A stretch of DNA of 64,000 nt from NCBI RefSeq assembly GCF_008281175.1, contig NZ_CP036524.1, forward strand, positions 3,038,001 through 3,102,000, written 5' to 3'. Below the pieces are notes generated by a model. That model did no database searches. It saw only the letters and a list, made by a program, of their open reading frames with translations, and was not told the DNA's origin. Source of the DNA: [Clostridium] hylemonae DSM 15053. Lineage in GTDB: Bacteria; Bacillota; Clostridia; Lachnospirales; Lachnospiraceae. The translations under genes and the position numbers were made by a program. This document shows, one piece after another, positions 34,205 through 44,820 of the stretch (positions are counted from its first letter, which is position 1; every line of letters begins with the position of its first letter).

Positions 34205-36405
34205 CCTTATTCTTCTGAACTGTCTGTCTGCTCTGTCCAGGATTTCTCCGGGTCTGTTCCAGTCCCTTCCTCACCGTCAGTGTACCGTCCTGGTAAACGT
34301 ATTCATTGGAGGTGCGGAACGGCGTATTGCTGGACCCCATCTGCACAACTGTGATAACGTCTCCGTCCTCCGGCACTGTCTCAGGCAGATCGATACGGGT
34401 ATTGTTCAGAAATGTACTCTTCTGCTTCTCCCCGTTTATGAATATCTTGCTGTGCCTCGTAAAGTTCTCACCGTACAGACTGCAGCCCTCGTTCAGATGC
34501 TTCACTACATTTGTCAGCGTGACATCTTTAACGCCCATCTGCATATGTCCCTCTGTGATCGGCTCCTTCCCGTTATAAACGTATTGCTTGCCATACAGGA
34601 TATCATACTGCAGAAGTTCCAGGTCAGACAGGTAGTTCTTTGTCTTTCTCCGTTCCTGGTGATAGTTGAACACCGTACCGGAATGGATATCAAGACGGTC
34701 AAATACATCCGCCATGATCTGATAGGACGGTATGTTGCGGTCTTCTTTCTGAAGTCCGATATTGTCCCAGATCACATAGTTCGTATTGTACAGATACCGG
34801 CTTTTCAGATCCTCGGCTTTCAGCCCCATAGTCGGCAGGTGGTCGCCGTAAATACAACTACCGTCGGCTCTCCTCTTTCCTCAAGCGTTTTCACAAGGTC
34901 GCCGGCAAATTTGTCCATCTCATAGACCTGGTTCACATAGTATTCCCATTTATTCTTCAGGCCCTCGTCCTCAATGCCCTCCACTTTAATCTTCGGGTTT
35001 TCTATGATCTGCTCCTCCGGATAATCCCCGTGTCCCTGCACGCTGACACCAAATACAAAATCCCTCTGCTCCGTCGTATTCATGGCGTCGATAATATGCT
35101 GGATGAGGATATCATCCTTTGCCCAGCCATTCTCTGTTGTCTGGAGTATATTCATGAATTCCTTACTCGTAAAGCTGTCAAATCCAATGTTGTTAAATAC
35201 ATTTGCCCGGCTGTAGAAATTTCCCCGTTGTTGTGCAGGGCATGCGCCCCATAACCGAGGGCGGCCAGAGCTGTGGCGGCTCTCAGCTGTCTGGTTCTTC
35301 AGCACGGTCTTGTACGGATACTCTCCCGGCCCAAAATACCTGAGATTCATACCTGTCAGCACTTCAAACTCTGTGTTTGCAGTTCCGGCACCAACGGAAG
35401 GTACCTTGAAGTAACCGGATGAATATTTCTTATACATCTCATGAAGGTTTGGACTGGCATCCTCGGAAGTGGTGAAAAATTCTGCCTCCGCCACATCAAA
35501 ATAAGATTCCAGCTGGATAAAAATTATGTTCGGAAGTTCATCCTCGGAACGCCCGGTCTCATTTTCGTGATCTCGCCGTTGTTGCTGATTTTCTCTATTG
35601 TTTTCTTATTATAGTCATTAGGTTCCGTGATGCCTGTATTGAACACGCTGGCCATAAAGCAGTATGGAAGGCCGTAATCTTCGTATGCAAACGCTATATT
35701 TCCAAAGTAGGTGGACACGACTCTTTTCTCTACCGCAAGATTGGAAAAGAGCCCATATGCCGCGAAGCATACAATTATACCGAGCAATGCCCACACATGG
35801 TGTACCTTTCCTTCAAACTGCCCGCCGCGCTTCCACATGGACACGACCCATATGACGACCGACACGATACCGATGGCAAGAACAATAAGTTCAAATCCGT
35901 TAAAGTAATTGTTGATAAGACTCAGACCGTCCTTTGCCACCTTCAAATCCTGCGCGTTGAACGGCGTGACTCTCTTGAGCAGCATATATCCGTTCGCTAC
36001 ACCGAGGATCAGCCAGAATACGCTGATCAAGATCCTGACAAATACTCTTCTCCTGAACAGATATACAATGGAAAATGTAATGAATATCATAAATGCATTG
36101 TACAAAAATACCATCGGCGTGCCTGTCATATAATCCAATGCTTCAAACAGCGAATGCCTTGATATGGCCTCGATCACAATGTTGAGCACACAGGCAAGAA
36201 GCGCGTGGAACAGGAGAGAAAACCGGTTCATAAACTTATACACCGGCTTCATCTTCCTCGCAAAAGCACTGTTGCGCCGCTGTTCTATGATCATGGCGCG
36301 CCGTTCCTTTCTCGCCTTCCAGTATGCCTTCACATCTTCCTTGTTCATATTTTTTAATTTATGAAATGTACCTTTAATGTCAGGTCTCTTAATCTGAATC
36401 TTCAT
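34185..36405 (-). CDS. LTA synthase family membrane sulfatase (phosphoglycerol transferase-like), frameshifted
   Basis: The N-terminal 293 residues carry a charged cytosolic leader and about five membrane segments (FSLLFHALLACVLNIVIEAI, MVFLYNAFMIFITFSIVYLF and others). The extracellular sulfatase-fold domain follows in two further frames: NIIFIQLESYFD (nucleophile region is usually a Thr downstream), GYFKVPSVGAGTANTEFEVLTGMN with the GTANTEFE motif, FVFGVSVQGHGDYPEE, then YGDHLPTMG. About 740 aa, usual for the family. It probably transfers glycerol-phosphate groups onto an envelope polymer. AAGGGATATT precedes the ATG; it follows valS closely. Confidence 0.85.
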
Positions 36406-36413
36406 AATATCCC

Positions 36414-39059
36414 TTATGACTGTCTGGACTTAAGCCCTTCCAGTCTTTCTTTTACCTGTTCCAGCATCTGCTGATATTTTACAAGTTTGTCTTTTCCTCC
36501 TGAACCTTTGCCTCCGGCCTTGCTCATAAACTTCTCATTATTCAGCATTCCTGTGGCACGCGCAATTTCTTTCGTAAGACGTGCCTCTTCCTTTGTAAGA
36601 CGCTCTATTTCCTGTTCAAAATCTACCAGCTCGCTGAGCGGCACATAGGCGGTCGCGTCCGGCACTACGACAGAGACTGCGTCTTCCGCGATACCGTCTT
36701 TGTTATGCTGAATGATAAAGTCGCTTGCGCAGGACATTCTTATAATAGAATCCTTGAGCATGTCAAGGCCGTGGCACAGCTTCTCATCCTCGCTCACAAC
36801 GTAGATCTTTGTTTTCCTTGCCGCAGGCACATTCATCTCCGCACGGATGTTCCGCACGCCGGAAATGACCGCTTTCAGATGTTCTGCTACATCCTCTGCC
36901 TCCGGATAGTTCCTGTCCTCCCGGTACTTCGGCCATGCAGACATCATAAGTGACTCTTCCTCCGGCACAAGCTTGCCATAGATCTCTTCTGATACGAAAG
37001 GCATAAACGGATGAAGAAGCTTAAGCGCGTCTTTCAGCACCGTTTTCAATACCCACAGCGCAGCATTGGCTGATTCCGGCTCTTCCTCTGCGCGGTAGAT
37101 TCTCTGCTTCGCGATCTCAATATACCAGTCGCAGAATTCATCCCAGATGAAATCATATACCTTCTGAAGCGCAATACCGAGTTCAAATTTATCCATATTT
37201 TCCGTCATTTCACGGATCAGACGGTTACATTTGGATAAGATCCATCTGTCGCCTGGCAGAAGTTCAGACGCCTCAGGCTCTGTTATCTCTTTCCCTTCAA
37301 TATTCATCAAAATAAAGCGGGACGCGTTCCATACCTTGTTTGCAAAATTACGGCTTGCTTCCACTCTCTCGTTATAAAACGCATATCATTGCCCGGCGCG
37401 TTCCCGGTCACAAGCGTCATACGCAGAGCGTCCGCTCCATACTGTTCAATGATCTCCAGCGGGTCAATGCCATTTCCAAGTGATTTACTCATCTTACGTC
37501 CGAGAGAATCTCTCACGAGACCGTGGATAAATACAGTGTGGAACGGTGATTTTCCGGTATGCGCGTATCCGGAAAATACCATACGTATCACCCAGAAGAA
37601 GATAATATCATATCCTGTGACGAGCACATCGGTAGGATAGAAGTAATCCAGATCTTCATTCTGCTTTGGCCAGCCGAGTGTAGAAAACGGCCACAGCGCA
37701 GAGCTGAACCATGTATCAAGCGTATCTTCATCCTGTGTAAAATGTGTGCATCCGCAGTGCGGGCATGTCTCCGGCATCTGTCTGGCCACTACAAATTCGC
37801 CGCATTCATCACAGTAATAAGCAGGAATCCTGTGTCCCCACCAAATCTGACGGGAAATACACCAGTCTCGTATGTTTTCCAGCCAGTGCAGATATATTTT
37901 GTCAAAACGCTCCGGCACGAACTTCAATTCACCTGTCTTTACCGCTTCTATGGCCGGCTTCGCAAGCTCTTCCATCTTAACGAACCACTGCTGCTTGATG
38001 AGCGGCTCCACTGTTGTATGGCACCGGTCATGTGTTCCTACATTATGTGAGTGAGGAACGACCTTCACCAGATACCCCTGCTCTTCAAGATCTCTGACGA
38101 TGCGCTTTCTCGCCTCATACCGCTCCAGACCCGCATATGCTCCGCCATTTTCATTGATGGTCGCGTCGTCATTCATCACATTGATCTCCGGCAGATCGTG
38201 GCTTTCCGACCTCAAAGTCATTCGGGTCGTGAGCCGGCGTGATCTTCAGAGCGCCGGTACCAAATTCTTTGTCCACATAATAGTCGGCGACGATCGGTAT
38301 CTCTCTGTTCACAAGCGGAAGAAGCGCCGTCTTCCCTACAATGTCTTTGTACCGCTCGTCGTCCGGATGTACCGCGATCGCAGTATCGCCGAGCATCGTC
38401 TCCGGCCGGGTAGTCGCTATCTCAAGAAAGTCCTCTGTTCCCACGATCGGATACTTCAATGCCAGAAGGAACCGTCCTGTTCCTCATGTTCAACCTCCGC
38501 ATCCGAAAGAGACGTCTTGCAGACCGGACACCAGTTGATGATTCTGGAACCTTTGTAAATATATCCTTCCTCATACAGCTTGATGAACACTTCTTCTACC
38601 GCCTCGGGCAGCCGTCATCCATTGTAAACCGTTCTCTGTCCCAGTCGCATGACACGCCAAGCTTCTTAAGCTGTCCTTCTATTGTCCCCGCATATTCTTC
38701 TTTCCACTGCCATGTTCTCTCCAGGAACTTTTCGCGTCCAAGTTCTTTTTATCTATCCCTTCTTCTTTCAGCTGGTTTGTAACTTTAACTTCCGTCGAAA
38801 TGGCCGCATGGTCTGTCCGGGGATCCACAGTGCATTGTATCCCTGCATCCTCTTATACCGGATCAATATATCCTGCAGTGTATTATCAAGTGCATGTCCC
38901 ATATGAAGCCTGCCTGTGATATTCGGCGGCGGCATCACGGTCGTAAACGGCTTTCTGCTTCTGTCTACTTCAGCATGAAAATACTTGCTCTCACACCATT
39001 TTCATATAATTTCGGCTCAATCTCTTTCGGATTGTAAGTTGTTTCAGATTCTGACTCAT
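36414..39059 (-). CDS. valS: Valyl-tRNA synthetase (ValS), frameshifted
   Basis: Frames together span 882 codons, the normal ValS length. Class I signatures: [20 protein letters not shown] near the N-terminus (HMGH as HIGH), the editing domain ([25 protein letters not shown]), zinc-type [36 protein letters not shown] (KMSKS) and a C-terminal coiled coil ([23 protein letters not shown]). Breaks are near 39020, 38840, 38610, 38460, 38200 and 37340. ATGAGGAGGAAACT precedes the start. A T-box riboswitch lies directly upstream. As an essential gene, its frame breaks argue for sequencing errors. Confidence 0.93.
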
Positions 39060-39109
39060 AGTTTCCTCCTCATACTCCTTCGTAAATATTTCACACTTAT
39101 TTCACAAAT

Positions 39110-39390
39110 CGGGGTATAAAAATCACCCCTTACCAGCATGTAAAGGGCGAAATAAAATCCGCGGTACCACCTTCATTATATAGAAGAAACAACTTCCATA
39201 TATCTCATCATATTCTTTAACGGGAACGACTCCGGGGTGGCCTACTCATCTTTCAGCCATCCGGCTCCAAAGCTACCTTCCGCCACTCCTTCTTGAAACC
39301 ACCTTCCAGCCTGTGAATGGTTCTCTCTTGCAAGGGCAGTGCCGTACTCTTCTTCTTCAACGCCTTTATCTTCATAAACTAATGAATATC
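39110..39390 (-). ncRNA. T-box riboswitch controlling valS
   Basis: On the minus strand the conserved T-box AGGTGGTACCGCGGA is at 39158-39172 (complement), followed by an intrinsic terminator (CCCTTTAC / GTAAGGGG stem at about 39127-39148, then TGATTTTT). Upstream, GAAGAAGAAGAGTAC and CAAGAGAGAACC are typical stem I elements. Uncharged tRNA-Val should pair with the T-box and allow valS transcription. I could not place the specifier codon with certainty; it should be a Val codon. Confidence 0.92.
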
Positions 39391-39483
39391 ATAGCCATCC
39401 GGGCCCGGTTTGTCAAGGTGTTTAAGGAATTTTCAGAATATCTTAAGGAGTTAAAATTAATGGTTTTCATCGCTCTGATCTTG

Positions 39484-39492
39484 TGTTATAAT
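39484..39492 (+). promoter_or_regulatory. Extended -10 promoter of the tRNA-Ala gene
   Basis: TGTTATAAT (extended -10, hexamer at 39487-39492) ends 8 bases before the first tRNA base. No good -35 hexamer is visible, which the TGn extension can compensate for. Confidence 0.6.
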
Positions 39493-39500
39493 CTTGCCAT

Positions 39501-39573
39501 GGGGTATTAGCGCAGTTGGGAGCGCGCCACACTGGCAGTGTGGAGGCCACGGGTTCAAGTCCCGTATACTCCA
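39501..39573 (+). tRNA. tRNA-Ala (anticodon GGC)
   Basis: A cloverleaf folds completely: acceptor GGGGTAT / ATACTCC with discriminator A, D stem GCGC/GCGC, anticodon stem CCACA/TGTGG with loop CTGGCAG (anticodon GGC, reads GCC), variable loop of five, T stem ACGGG/CCCGT with loop TTCAAGT. The third acceptor pair is G3:U70, the alanine identity element. The CCA end is not encoded (TGT follows). Confidence 0.95.
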
Positions 39574-39591
39574 TGTCGCGAAAGATAGTTA

Positions 39592-39630
39592 AAATCCGCA
39601 ATCCCTTTAATATCAAGGGATTGCGGATTT
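39592..39630. terminator. Bidirectional terminator after tRNA-Ala
   Basis: A perfect 16-bp stem AAATCCGCAATCCCTT / AAGGGATTGCGGATTT with a 7-base loop. It serves the tRNA on the plus strand and the phage-like gene on the minus strand. Confidence 0.85.
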
Positions 39631-39657
39631 ACGCTCCAGGCTTCGTTGCATATATTC

Positions 39658-40169
39658 TTACGATAATCTGAACAGTCTGCTCCATGTCTTCTCTCCGACA
39701 CTACCATCTGCCGCGAGTCCGTGCGCTTTCTGGAATGCTCTGATTGCCGCCTATATCTTTGGTCCGCTAATCCCGTCAACAGCTCCATAATATTACCTAT
39801 GGGAATTAAGCAGCTCTTGTACAAATACTGTTATATTGTCCCTGCTCATCTGACCAGGCTGCGGGCGTCCGACCAGCGAGTTCTTGCCGGCGATTCCATC
39901 TCCAATCTGATAACTGATGCCCGAACGTGAAGTCGCAAATACGCCACAGTGAGTCTGTTTCCAAGCCCTCCACATTTTTTAGAATTTTGCCAGATAACAT
40001 CCTGAAAAGATAGCGTCAAACCCGACCCTGTCACAAAATCTTGAGATGCCATATTGGCCCAAGTTCTTCCACCAAAAGTATCCGCAAACTTTATTGAACT
40101 ATTTTCGATGTAGGGGATATATGGTCTCTGTTTTATATTTGTTAGAGTAGATACTCCAAGTCCAAGCAC
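39658..40169 (-). CDS. Phage-type protein ending in a peptidoglycan-binding domain (frameshifted, limits uncertain)
   Basis: From about 40169 a frame reads VLGLGVSTLTNIKQRPYIPY, then FADTFGGRTWANMASQDFV. After frame changes it continues GISYQIGDGIAGKNSLVGR and VFVQELLNSHRYNIGAVDGI, and ends with AAIRAFQKAHGLAADGSVGEKTWSRLF, a clear PG_binding_1 repeat of the kind found in endolysins and cell-wall hydrolases. An in-frame TAG interrupts the repeat and is probably another indel. It may be a separate lysin gene or the C-terminal part of the collagen-like protein upstream; I cannot decide. It lies next to tRNA-Ala. Confidence 0.45.
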
Positions 40170-40961
40170 TGCTGTATTTTGGCTTTCATAGGGAGGCCTT
40201 GCAAGGACATAATACTACTTGATTGTGAACTGTGCAGCAACTTACAAGTGCAATATACATACACTAATCTGCCCACCTTTATATAGTGCGATGATGTAAC
40301 CTCCGTCACCCCAAGTTATGCAGTTTACTTATAGGTGTCCATGTCCCCACTTCAAAATCTAATTTATCTTTTAAAATCTTTCCCTGCCGCGCATCCAGCG
40401 CATAGCCCTCTTCCGTCGTCTCAAGGTTGTTCGCGATATTTACCGGACCGGACGGTCCCTGATCTCCTTTATCTCCCTTTGGTCCCTGGATTCCCTGCGG
40501 ACCCTGTGGGCCAGCTGCGCCGGTATCTCCCTTGTCACCTTTTGGTCCTTGTACGCCGGATGCTCCCGGGTCGCCTTTTGGTCCTGTCGCGCCGGTTGGT
40601 CCCTGCGGTCCGGCAGCACCGGTATCACCTTTGGTCCAGTTGCCCCTGCGGACCTGTCGCACCTGTCGGCCCTTGAGGCCCTGTCAGTCCCTGTGGGCCG
40701 GTCAGTCCCTGAGGACCTGTGGCCGGTCGCGCCCTGAGGGCCCATCGGACCAGCCTCTCCTCTGTCACCCTTATCGCCTTTCGGACCCGTTGCCGATACA
40801 CCTGAGTCGGTGTCACCAATGTACCAATTGCCGCTGGCACCGATATGCGGTGTGATACCGTCGTCACCTCTTGCTTTGACCCCTGTATCATAATTGTTAA
40901 TAAACCAGTTGCCATTTTCACCAATATAAATTTCCGGTATAAAGCTTGTGTTTTCTTCCAT
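40170..40961 (-). CDS. Collagen-like (Gly-X-Y) phage-tail-fibre-type protein, frameshifted
   Basis: The start [19 protein letters not shown] follows GGGAGGAACAAAAGA. Two short repeats ([35 protein letters not shown]) lead into about 40 or more Gly-X-Y triplets such as [19 protein letters not shown], spread over three frames. After them comes [19 protein letters not shown], a segment common in tail-fibre and structural proteins of prophages in this bacterial group. This suggests a phage or tail-derived fibre. The frame breaks lie within the repeats, where indels are also biologically plausible. The C-terminal limit is uncertain. Confidence 0.65.
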
Positions 40962-41147
40962 TCTTTTGTTCCTCCCTTTGATTTGATAACTGTATCTTAT
41001 CAATATCTTGTGGGACAAATAGGGACATGCCGATAGTTTTTCAGTTCGTTCATCACGGACACAAGACCGGAAGAATATTTACCGCCTGCAGAGCTGCTTC
41101 TGCATTGATACATTCCTTATCCGCTGCCTCCTTTTTCCATACAGACT

Positions 41148-42083
41148 TTAGAGCATTCCCAGTGACTTTAAGATATATAACCAGCCGGTCAGCGTAAACG
41201 CACTCAAAAATGTTGTCAGCATAATAACGCTGGATGACAATACGCCCTCATGCCCCATATTCTTTGCCATAACAAAACAGCTGACCGTCGTGGCAGAACC
41301 GAGCATGACCAGTATTGCAACCAGTTTCTCTTCCCGGAAGCCCATCTGTATGGCGACAGGCAGAAACAGACTGCAAAATCCTATCAGCTTCAATGCAGCT
41401 GCGGTAAGCGAAGGCTTCACTTTGGCGAAAGCCTTCTTTATATCAAAGGAAGCTCCCATAGCAATAAGTCCCATCGGCGTTGCCATTCCCGCAACATTTG
41501 AAACCGTTTTTCCATAACATGAGGCATTGGGATCTTGAGCACAGACCACATAAGACCTGCGGCTATACCGATGATGATCGGATTTGTTATGATCCCCGCA
41601 GTGTCTGCCTCCACACCGTGCCATTTAACTTTCCCCGCTCGGGACTGAACGTAGAAAGCATTGCGACTGCCATGACGTTGTATAATGGTACACTGCCGAT
41701 GATCATAAGAGGGCCATCCCTGCCGTCCCATATATATTTTGAATAAAAGCTATTCAAGAAGTGCCGCGCTGCTCCGGTAAGAAGACTGTATAAATTCTCC
41801 TGTATAGATCTGTCTCTCCACAAAAGAAACCGCAGTAGAGATGGCGATACTGACAACCGTTGCCAGAAGACAGAATAATACAAACCGCACATCCCATACC
41901 TGCCGGAAATCCACTGTGGCAAGGTCATTAAAACAAGTACCGGCAGGGGAACAAGAAACACAAACCGGTTCATCTTCGCCGCGAAATCATCATCGATCCA
42001 TCCTATATATTTGAGAAACAGTCCCAGAAGCATTAGCAAAAATACCGGAACGGTAGCATTTAGACTAAAACCAAGTTATCCAT
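41148..42083 (-). CDS. Auxin efflux carrier (AEC) family transporter, frameshifted
   Basis: About 311 aa over several frames with the AEC/MdcF plan of ten membrane segments: MLMLLGLFLKYIGWIDDDFAAKMNRFVFLVPLPVL, then PLYNVMAVAMLSTFSPERGK, then ITNPIIIGIAAGLMWSVLKI and MATPMGLIAMGASFDIKKAF, ending GWLYILKSLGML. Family members export or import small organic acids such as malate. Breaks lie near 42060, 41860, 41600 and 41480. The next element upstream is REP copy 5. There is no adjacent enzyme to suggest a substrate. Confidence 0.8.
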
Positions 42084-42103
42084 AATATCTCCCTGCTGGG
42101 GTT

Positions 42104-42141
42104 GGTTGGGGACGGGGATTTTAAAATCCCCGTCCCCAACC
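42104..42141. repeat. REP-like palindrome, copy 5
   Basis: A perfect 38-bp palindrome (arm GGTTGGGGACGGGGATTTT), followed by ACCCTGTCCTTTT, the outlying motif. It lies between the AEC transporter and macro-domain genes. Confidence 0.85.
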
Positions 42142-42158
42142 CGTTTTACCCTGTCCTT

Positions 42159-42959
42159 TTACTGAAATAATTTTTTGTAAATATAATAATCTTCATTTTT
42201 ATACACATTTATAACGATACGTTCCACTTCGGATGTGGATAAGTATTTATCGATCACTTGTACTGCAATTTCTGCTGCCAGTTTATTCGGGAAGTGAAAT
42301 TCTCCTGTTGAAATACAGCAGAATGCGATTGACCTTAAGCCTTGTTTTCTGCCAGCTTCAGACAGCTTTTATAGCATGACTTTAACTGCTCCTTTTGTTC
42401 TTCAGTCACCTGCACGCCGACTATCGGTCCGACTGTATGTATCACATGTTCTGCCGGGAGGTTATATCCGCCCGTGATCTTTGCTTTTCCTGTCGGCTCT
42501 TCATGTCCCTGCTCTTCCATGATCTGTGCACATTCATTGCGAAGCTGAAGACCTGCCGCCGAGTGAATCGCATTATCTATGCATCCGTGGCATGGGACAA
42601 AGCACCCCATCATCTGCGAATTGGCGGCATTGACGATCGCGTCTGCTTTCAGCCTCGTAATATCCCCTGCCAGAGAACGATACGGCGGGAATTTTTAATC
42701 TCTGTGCACGGATATTCGTCCTGGATCACAGGAAGTTCCATAACATCTACAATCCCTTTTTCTTCCAGCTCTTCCTGAAGCAGTTCGTCCTGCACTTTCA
42801 ATATTTCCGGAGATACCGGCCCCGGAAAGCGGACATTCATCAGACTTCTCAAAAGCCTTCTTTTCCCGGGTAAATCAACCGGCATGGAAAGCGCTTCGTA
42901 CCCTGCATTTTCTGCTCTGAGCTGATCTATCAGATACTCTGTTTTTCTTCTTTATTCAT
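42159..42959 (-). CDS. Zinc-type macro-domain protein (probable protein-ADP-ribose hydrolase), frameshifted
   Basis: About 266 aa in three frames. An N-terminal helical region of about 90 residues ([10 protein letters not shown]-like start, then [19 protein letters not shown]) precedes a macro domain: [65 protein letters not shown], and a C-terminal [22 protein letters not shown]. The Cys/His-rich GCFxPCHxCIDNxIH segment is the zinc-site signature of the zinc-dependent macro-domain subgroup, which removes ADP-ribose from proteins. No SirTM or lipoate ligase partner is adjacent. GAGAGGTGCCAT precedes the start. Confidence 0.8.
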
Positions 42960-42984
42960 ATGGCACCTCTCATTATCTTATCCG

Positions 42985-43474
42985 TTATAAATACTGTTTG
43001 ATAACTGAATATGCTTCAAACAGCTCCTCATATGTCATTCTGCAGTTTGCCGGGCTTTGGACGGCAAAGTAACCACACTGATCCCATTCTTTGGAAGACA
43101 ATATTTTTATACAGCTGTCCTGCCTTTGTTCCTGTAGTGAACACTGCCTGTATCTTTGCATGTTTCAATATCACATCCAGATCATTTGCCACGGGATTCC
43201 GGATACTGCTGTCATCCGCGCCCTTGATCTCACAGCCGGCCAGCACGTCCCACACTGCAATTTTATATTCCAGTGCAAATGCTGTCTTCTCTTCCGGCGT
43301 CTGCGGAAGCGGCGCCGGCACACATCTGACACTACTTTCCAGAAACGGTTCCGCGGATGTCCGTAGTAAAACCGACCTCCCTCGATTTAGGGACGGCATG
43401 GTCCCGAGCATTAATATGCGGGAATGTTCATTATATATAGGCTGAAAGTTATGAACAATATATTCCGTCTGCAT
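42985..43474 (-). CDS. Uracil/deoxyinosine-DNA-glycosylase-family protein, frameshifted
   Basis: About 163 aa. MQTEYIVHNFQPIYNEHSRILMLGTMPS is the typical N-terminus of clostridial DNA-deoxyinosine glycosylases (UDG superfamily); the following GFYYGHP-NRFW region lies in a second frame across 43330-43390. Later parts: VWDVLAGCEIKGADDSSIRNPVANDL, AVFTTGTKAGQLYKN, and TYEELFEAYSVIKQYL before TAA at 42985. It would excise deaminated purines from DNA. The start at 43474 follows GGAGAAATAAAG; nine codons more are open upstream. Confidence 0.7.
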
Positions 43475-43571
43475 CTTTATTTCTCCTGTCTGCATAATCA
43501 TTCATACTATACAGCATCAGACGGGAAGCGTCAAATGCAGGCGTTTATTTTCGTGAAAACTTAAACTTTTA

Positions 43572-43600
43572 TTGAGTAAATTTATTCATTATGCTATACT
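43572..43600 (+). promoter_or_regulatory. Promoter of the hydEGF operon
   Basis: TTGAGT (43572-43577), 17 bases, TATACT (43595-43600), close to the sigma-A consensus. Transcription should start near 43607, leaving a leader of about 140 nt before hydE. Confidence 0.75.
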
Positions 43601-43606
43601 TTCTTT

Positions 43607-43717
43607 AAACGTACTAATCACAAAGGAACATCCTGAGTGAAAAGGCGCACGGAAAGTTCAACAAATAAAGGGGATACTATACCCTTATGGAAATCTGCGC
43701 CGCCTGGCGCAGATTTT
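43607..43717 (+). ncRNA. Structured leader with terminator upstream of hydE (candidate riboswitch or attenuator)
   Basis: Between the promoter and hydE: TCAC (43618-43621) can pair with GTGA (43637-43640), and GAAC in that loop (43626-43629) with GTTC at 43656-43659, a possible pseudoknot. A second hairpin around AAGGGG...CCCTT follows (43668-43686). A perfect 10-bp stem AATCTGCGCC / GGCGCAGATT (43692-43715) with T4 looks like an intrinsic terminator. I compared it by eye with common riboswitch classes and found no match. It could equally be a short independent RNA. Confidence 0.45.
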
Positions 43718-43748
43718 AATTCATACATAATTCTTCCGGAGGTGATAT

Positions 43749-44784
43749 ATGAAAGAGCTCATTGATAAACTGAAGGAAAACCGGACATTATCAAAACGGG
43801 AATGGGTGGCGCTGATCGAAGGGCGTTCTCCTGCCCTGGCTGATTATCTGTATGATGCGGCACGCAGTGTGCGGCACAGGTATTACGGGCATGACGTGTA
43901 TGTCCGGGGACTGATCGAATTTACAAATTATTGCAGAAACGACTGTCTTTACTGCGGCATACGAAAAGTAACTCTAATGTGTCCCGTTACCGTCTGACAG
44001 AGGAACAGATACTATCATGCTGCGATACAGGCTACCAATTAGGATTCCGTACATTTGTGCTCCAGGGCGGAGAAGACGGCTGTTACGACGACTCCCGGCT
44101 GGGCAGTATCATATCTGACATAAAACACGCTGGCCGGACTGCGCACTCACGCTGTCCATCGGCGAACGAAGCTATGACAGCTATCAGTATCTCTACGATG
44201 CAGGCGCGGACCGTTATCTCCTTCGGCACGAGACGTTTAATGCCGGGCATTATGCAAGACTCCATCCGCCACTGCTGAAAGCAGAAGTTCGCCAGGAATG
44301 CCTCTGGAACCTGAAAAAGATTGGCTATCAGGTGGGAACCGGCTTTATGGTAGGCTCCCTTACCAGACCGCAGAACACCTCGCAGAAGATATGCTTTTAT
44401 AAAGAAACTGGATCCGCAGATGATCGGTATCGGCCCTTTTATCTCACACCATGACACTCCATTTGCCGGACACCCTTCCGGCACACTGGAACTTACGTTA
44501 TTTATGCTTGGCCTTCTGAGGCTTATGATACCAAAGGTGCTGCTTCCGGCCACCCCGCCCTCGGAACGATCCACCCAAAGGGGCGGGAACTCGGTATTCT
44601 GGCCGGTGCAAATGTCGTGATGCCGAATCTTTCGCCAACCACGGTCCGAAAAGATTATGCGCTCTATGACAATAAAATCTGTACCGGGGATGAGGCCGCA
44701 GAATGCAGGAACTGTCTGGAACGCCGGATGGAATCTATCGGATATCACGTAGTTACCGCACGTGGTGACTCACTGAATATATAA
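43749..44784 (+). CDS. hydE: [FeFe]-hydrogenase maturase HydE (radical SAM), frameshifted
   Basis: About 345 aa over several frames. MKELIDKLKENRTLSKREW leads to the radical SAM cluster motif CRNDCLYCG (about residues 63-71). After a frame change comes YRLTEEQILSCCDTGYQLGFRTFVLQGGED, typical of HydE, then LTLSIGERSYDSYQYLYDAGADRYLLRHET-type sequence, MIGIGPFISHHDTPF and a C-terminus ending VTARGDSLNI. HydE takes part in building the H-cluster subcluster. TTCCGGAGGTGATAT precedes the ATG. It is the first gene of hydE-hydG-hydF. Breaks are near 43965, 44135, 44285, 44385 and 44510. Confidence 0.9.
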
Positions 44785-44820
44785 ACCAAAAATATCATAA
44801 AATTATGGAGGAAATGTACT

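Noticed and set aside
36414-39059. valS as a pseudogene because of its many frame breaks
   Set aside because: It is essential, has the full normal length, keeps all motifs and has an intact T-box; sequencing indels explain the breaks better.
43690-43717. ZTP (pfl) riboswitch, because of CCGCCTGG before hydE
   Set aside because: The motif is only the loop side of a simple perfect hairpin, and the other conserved ZTP half is missing.
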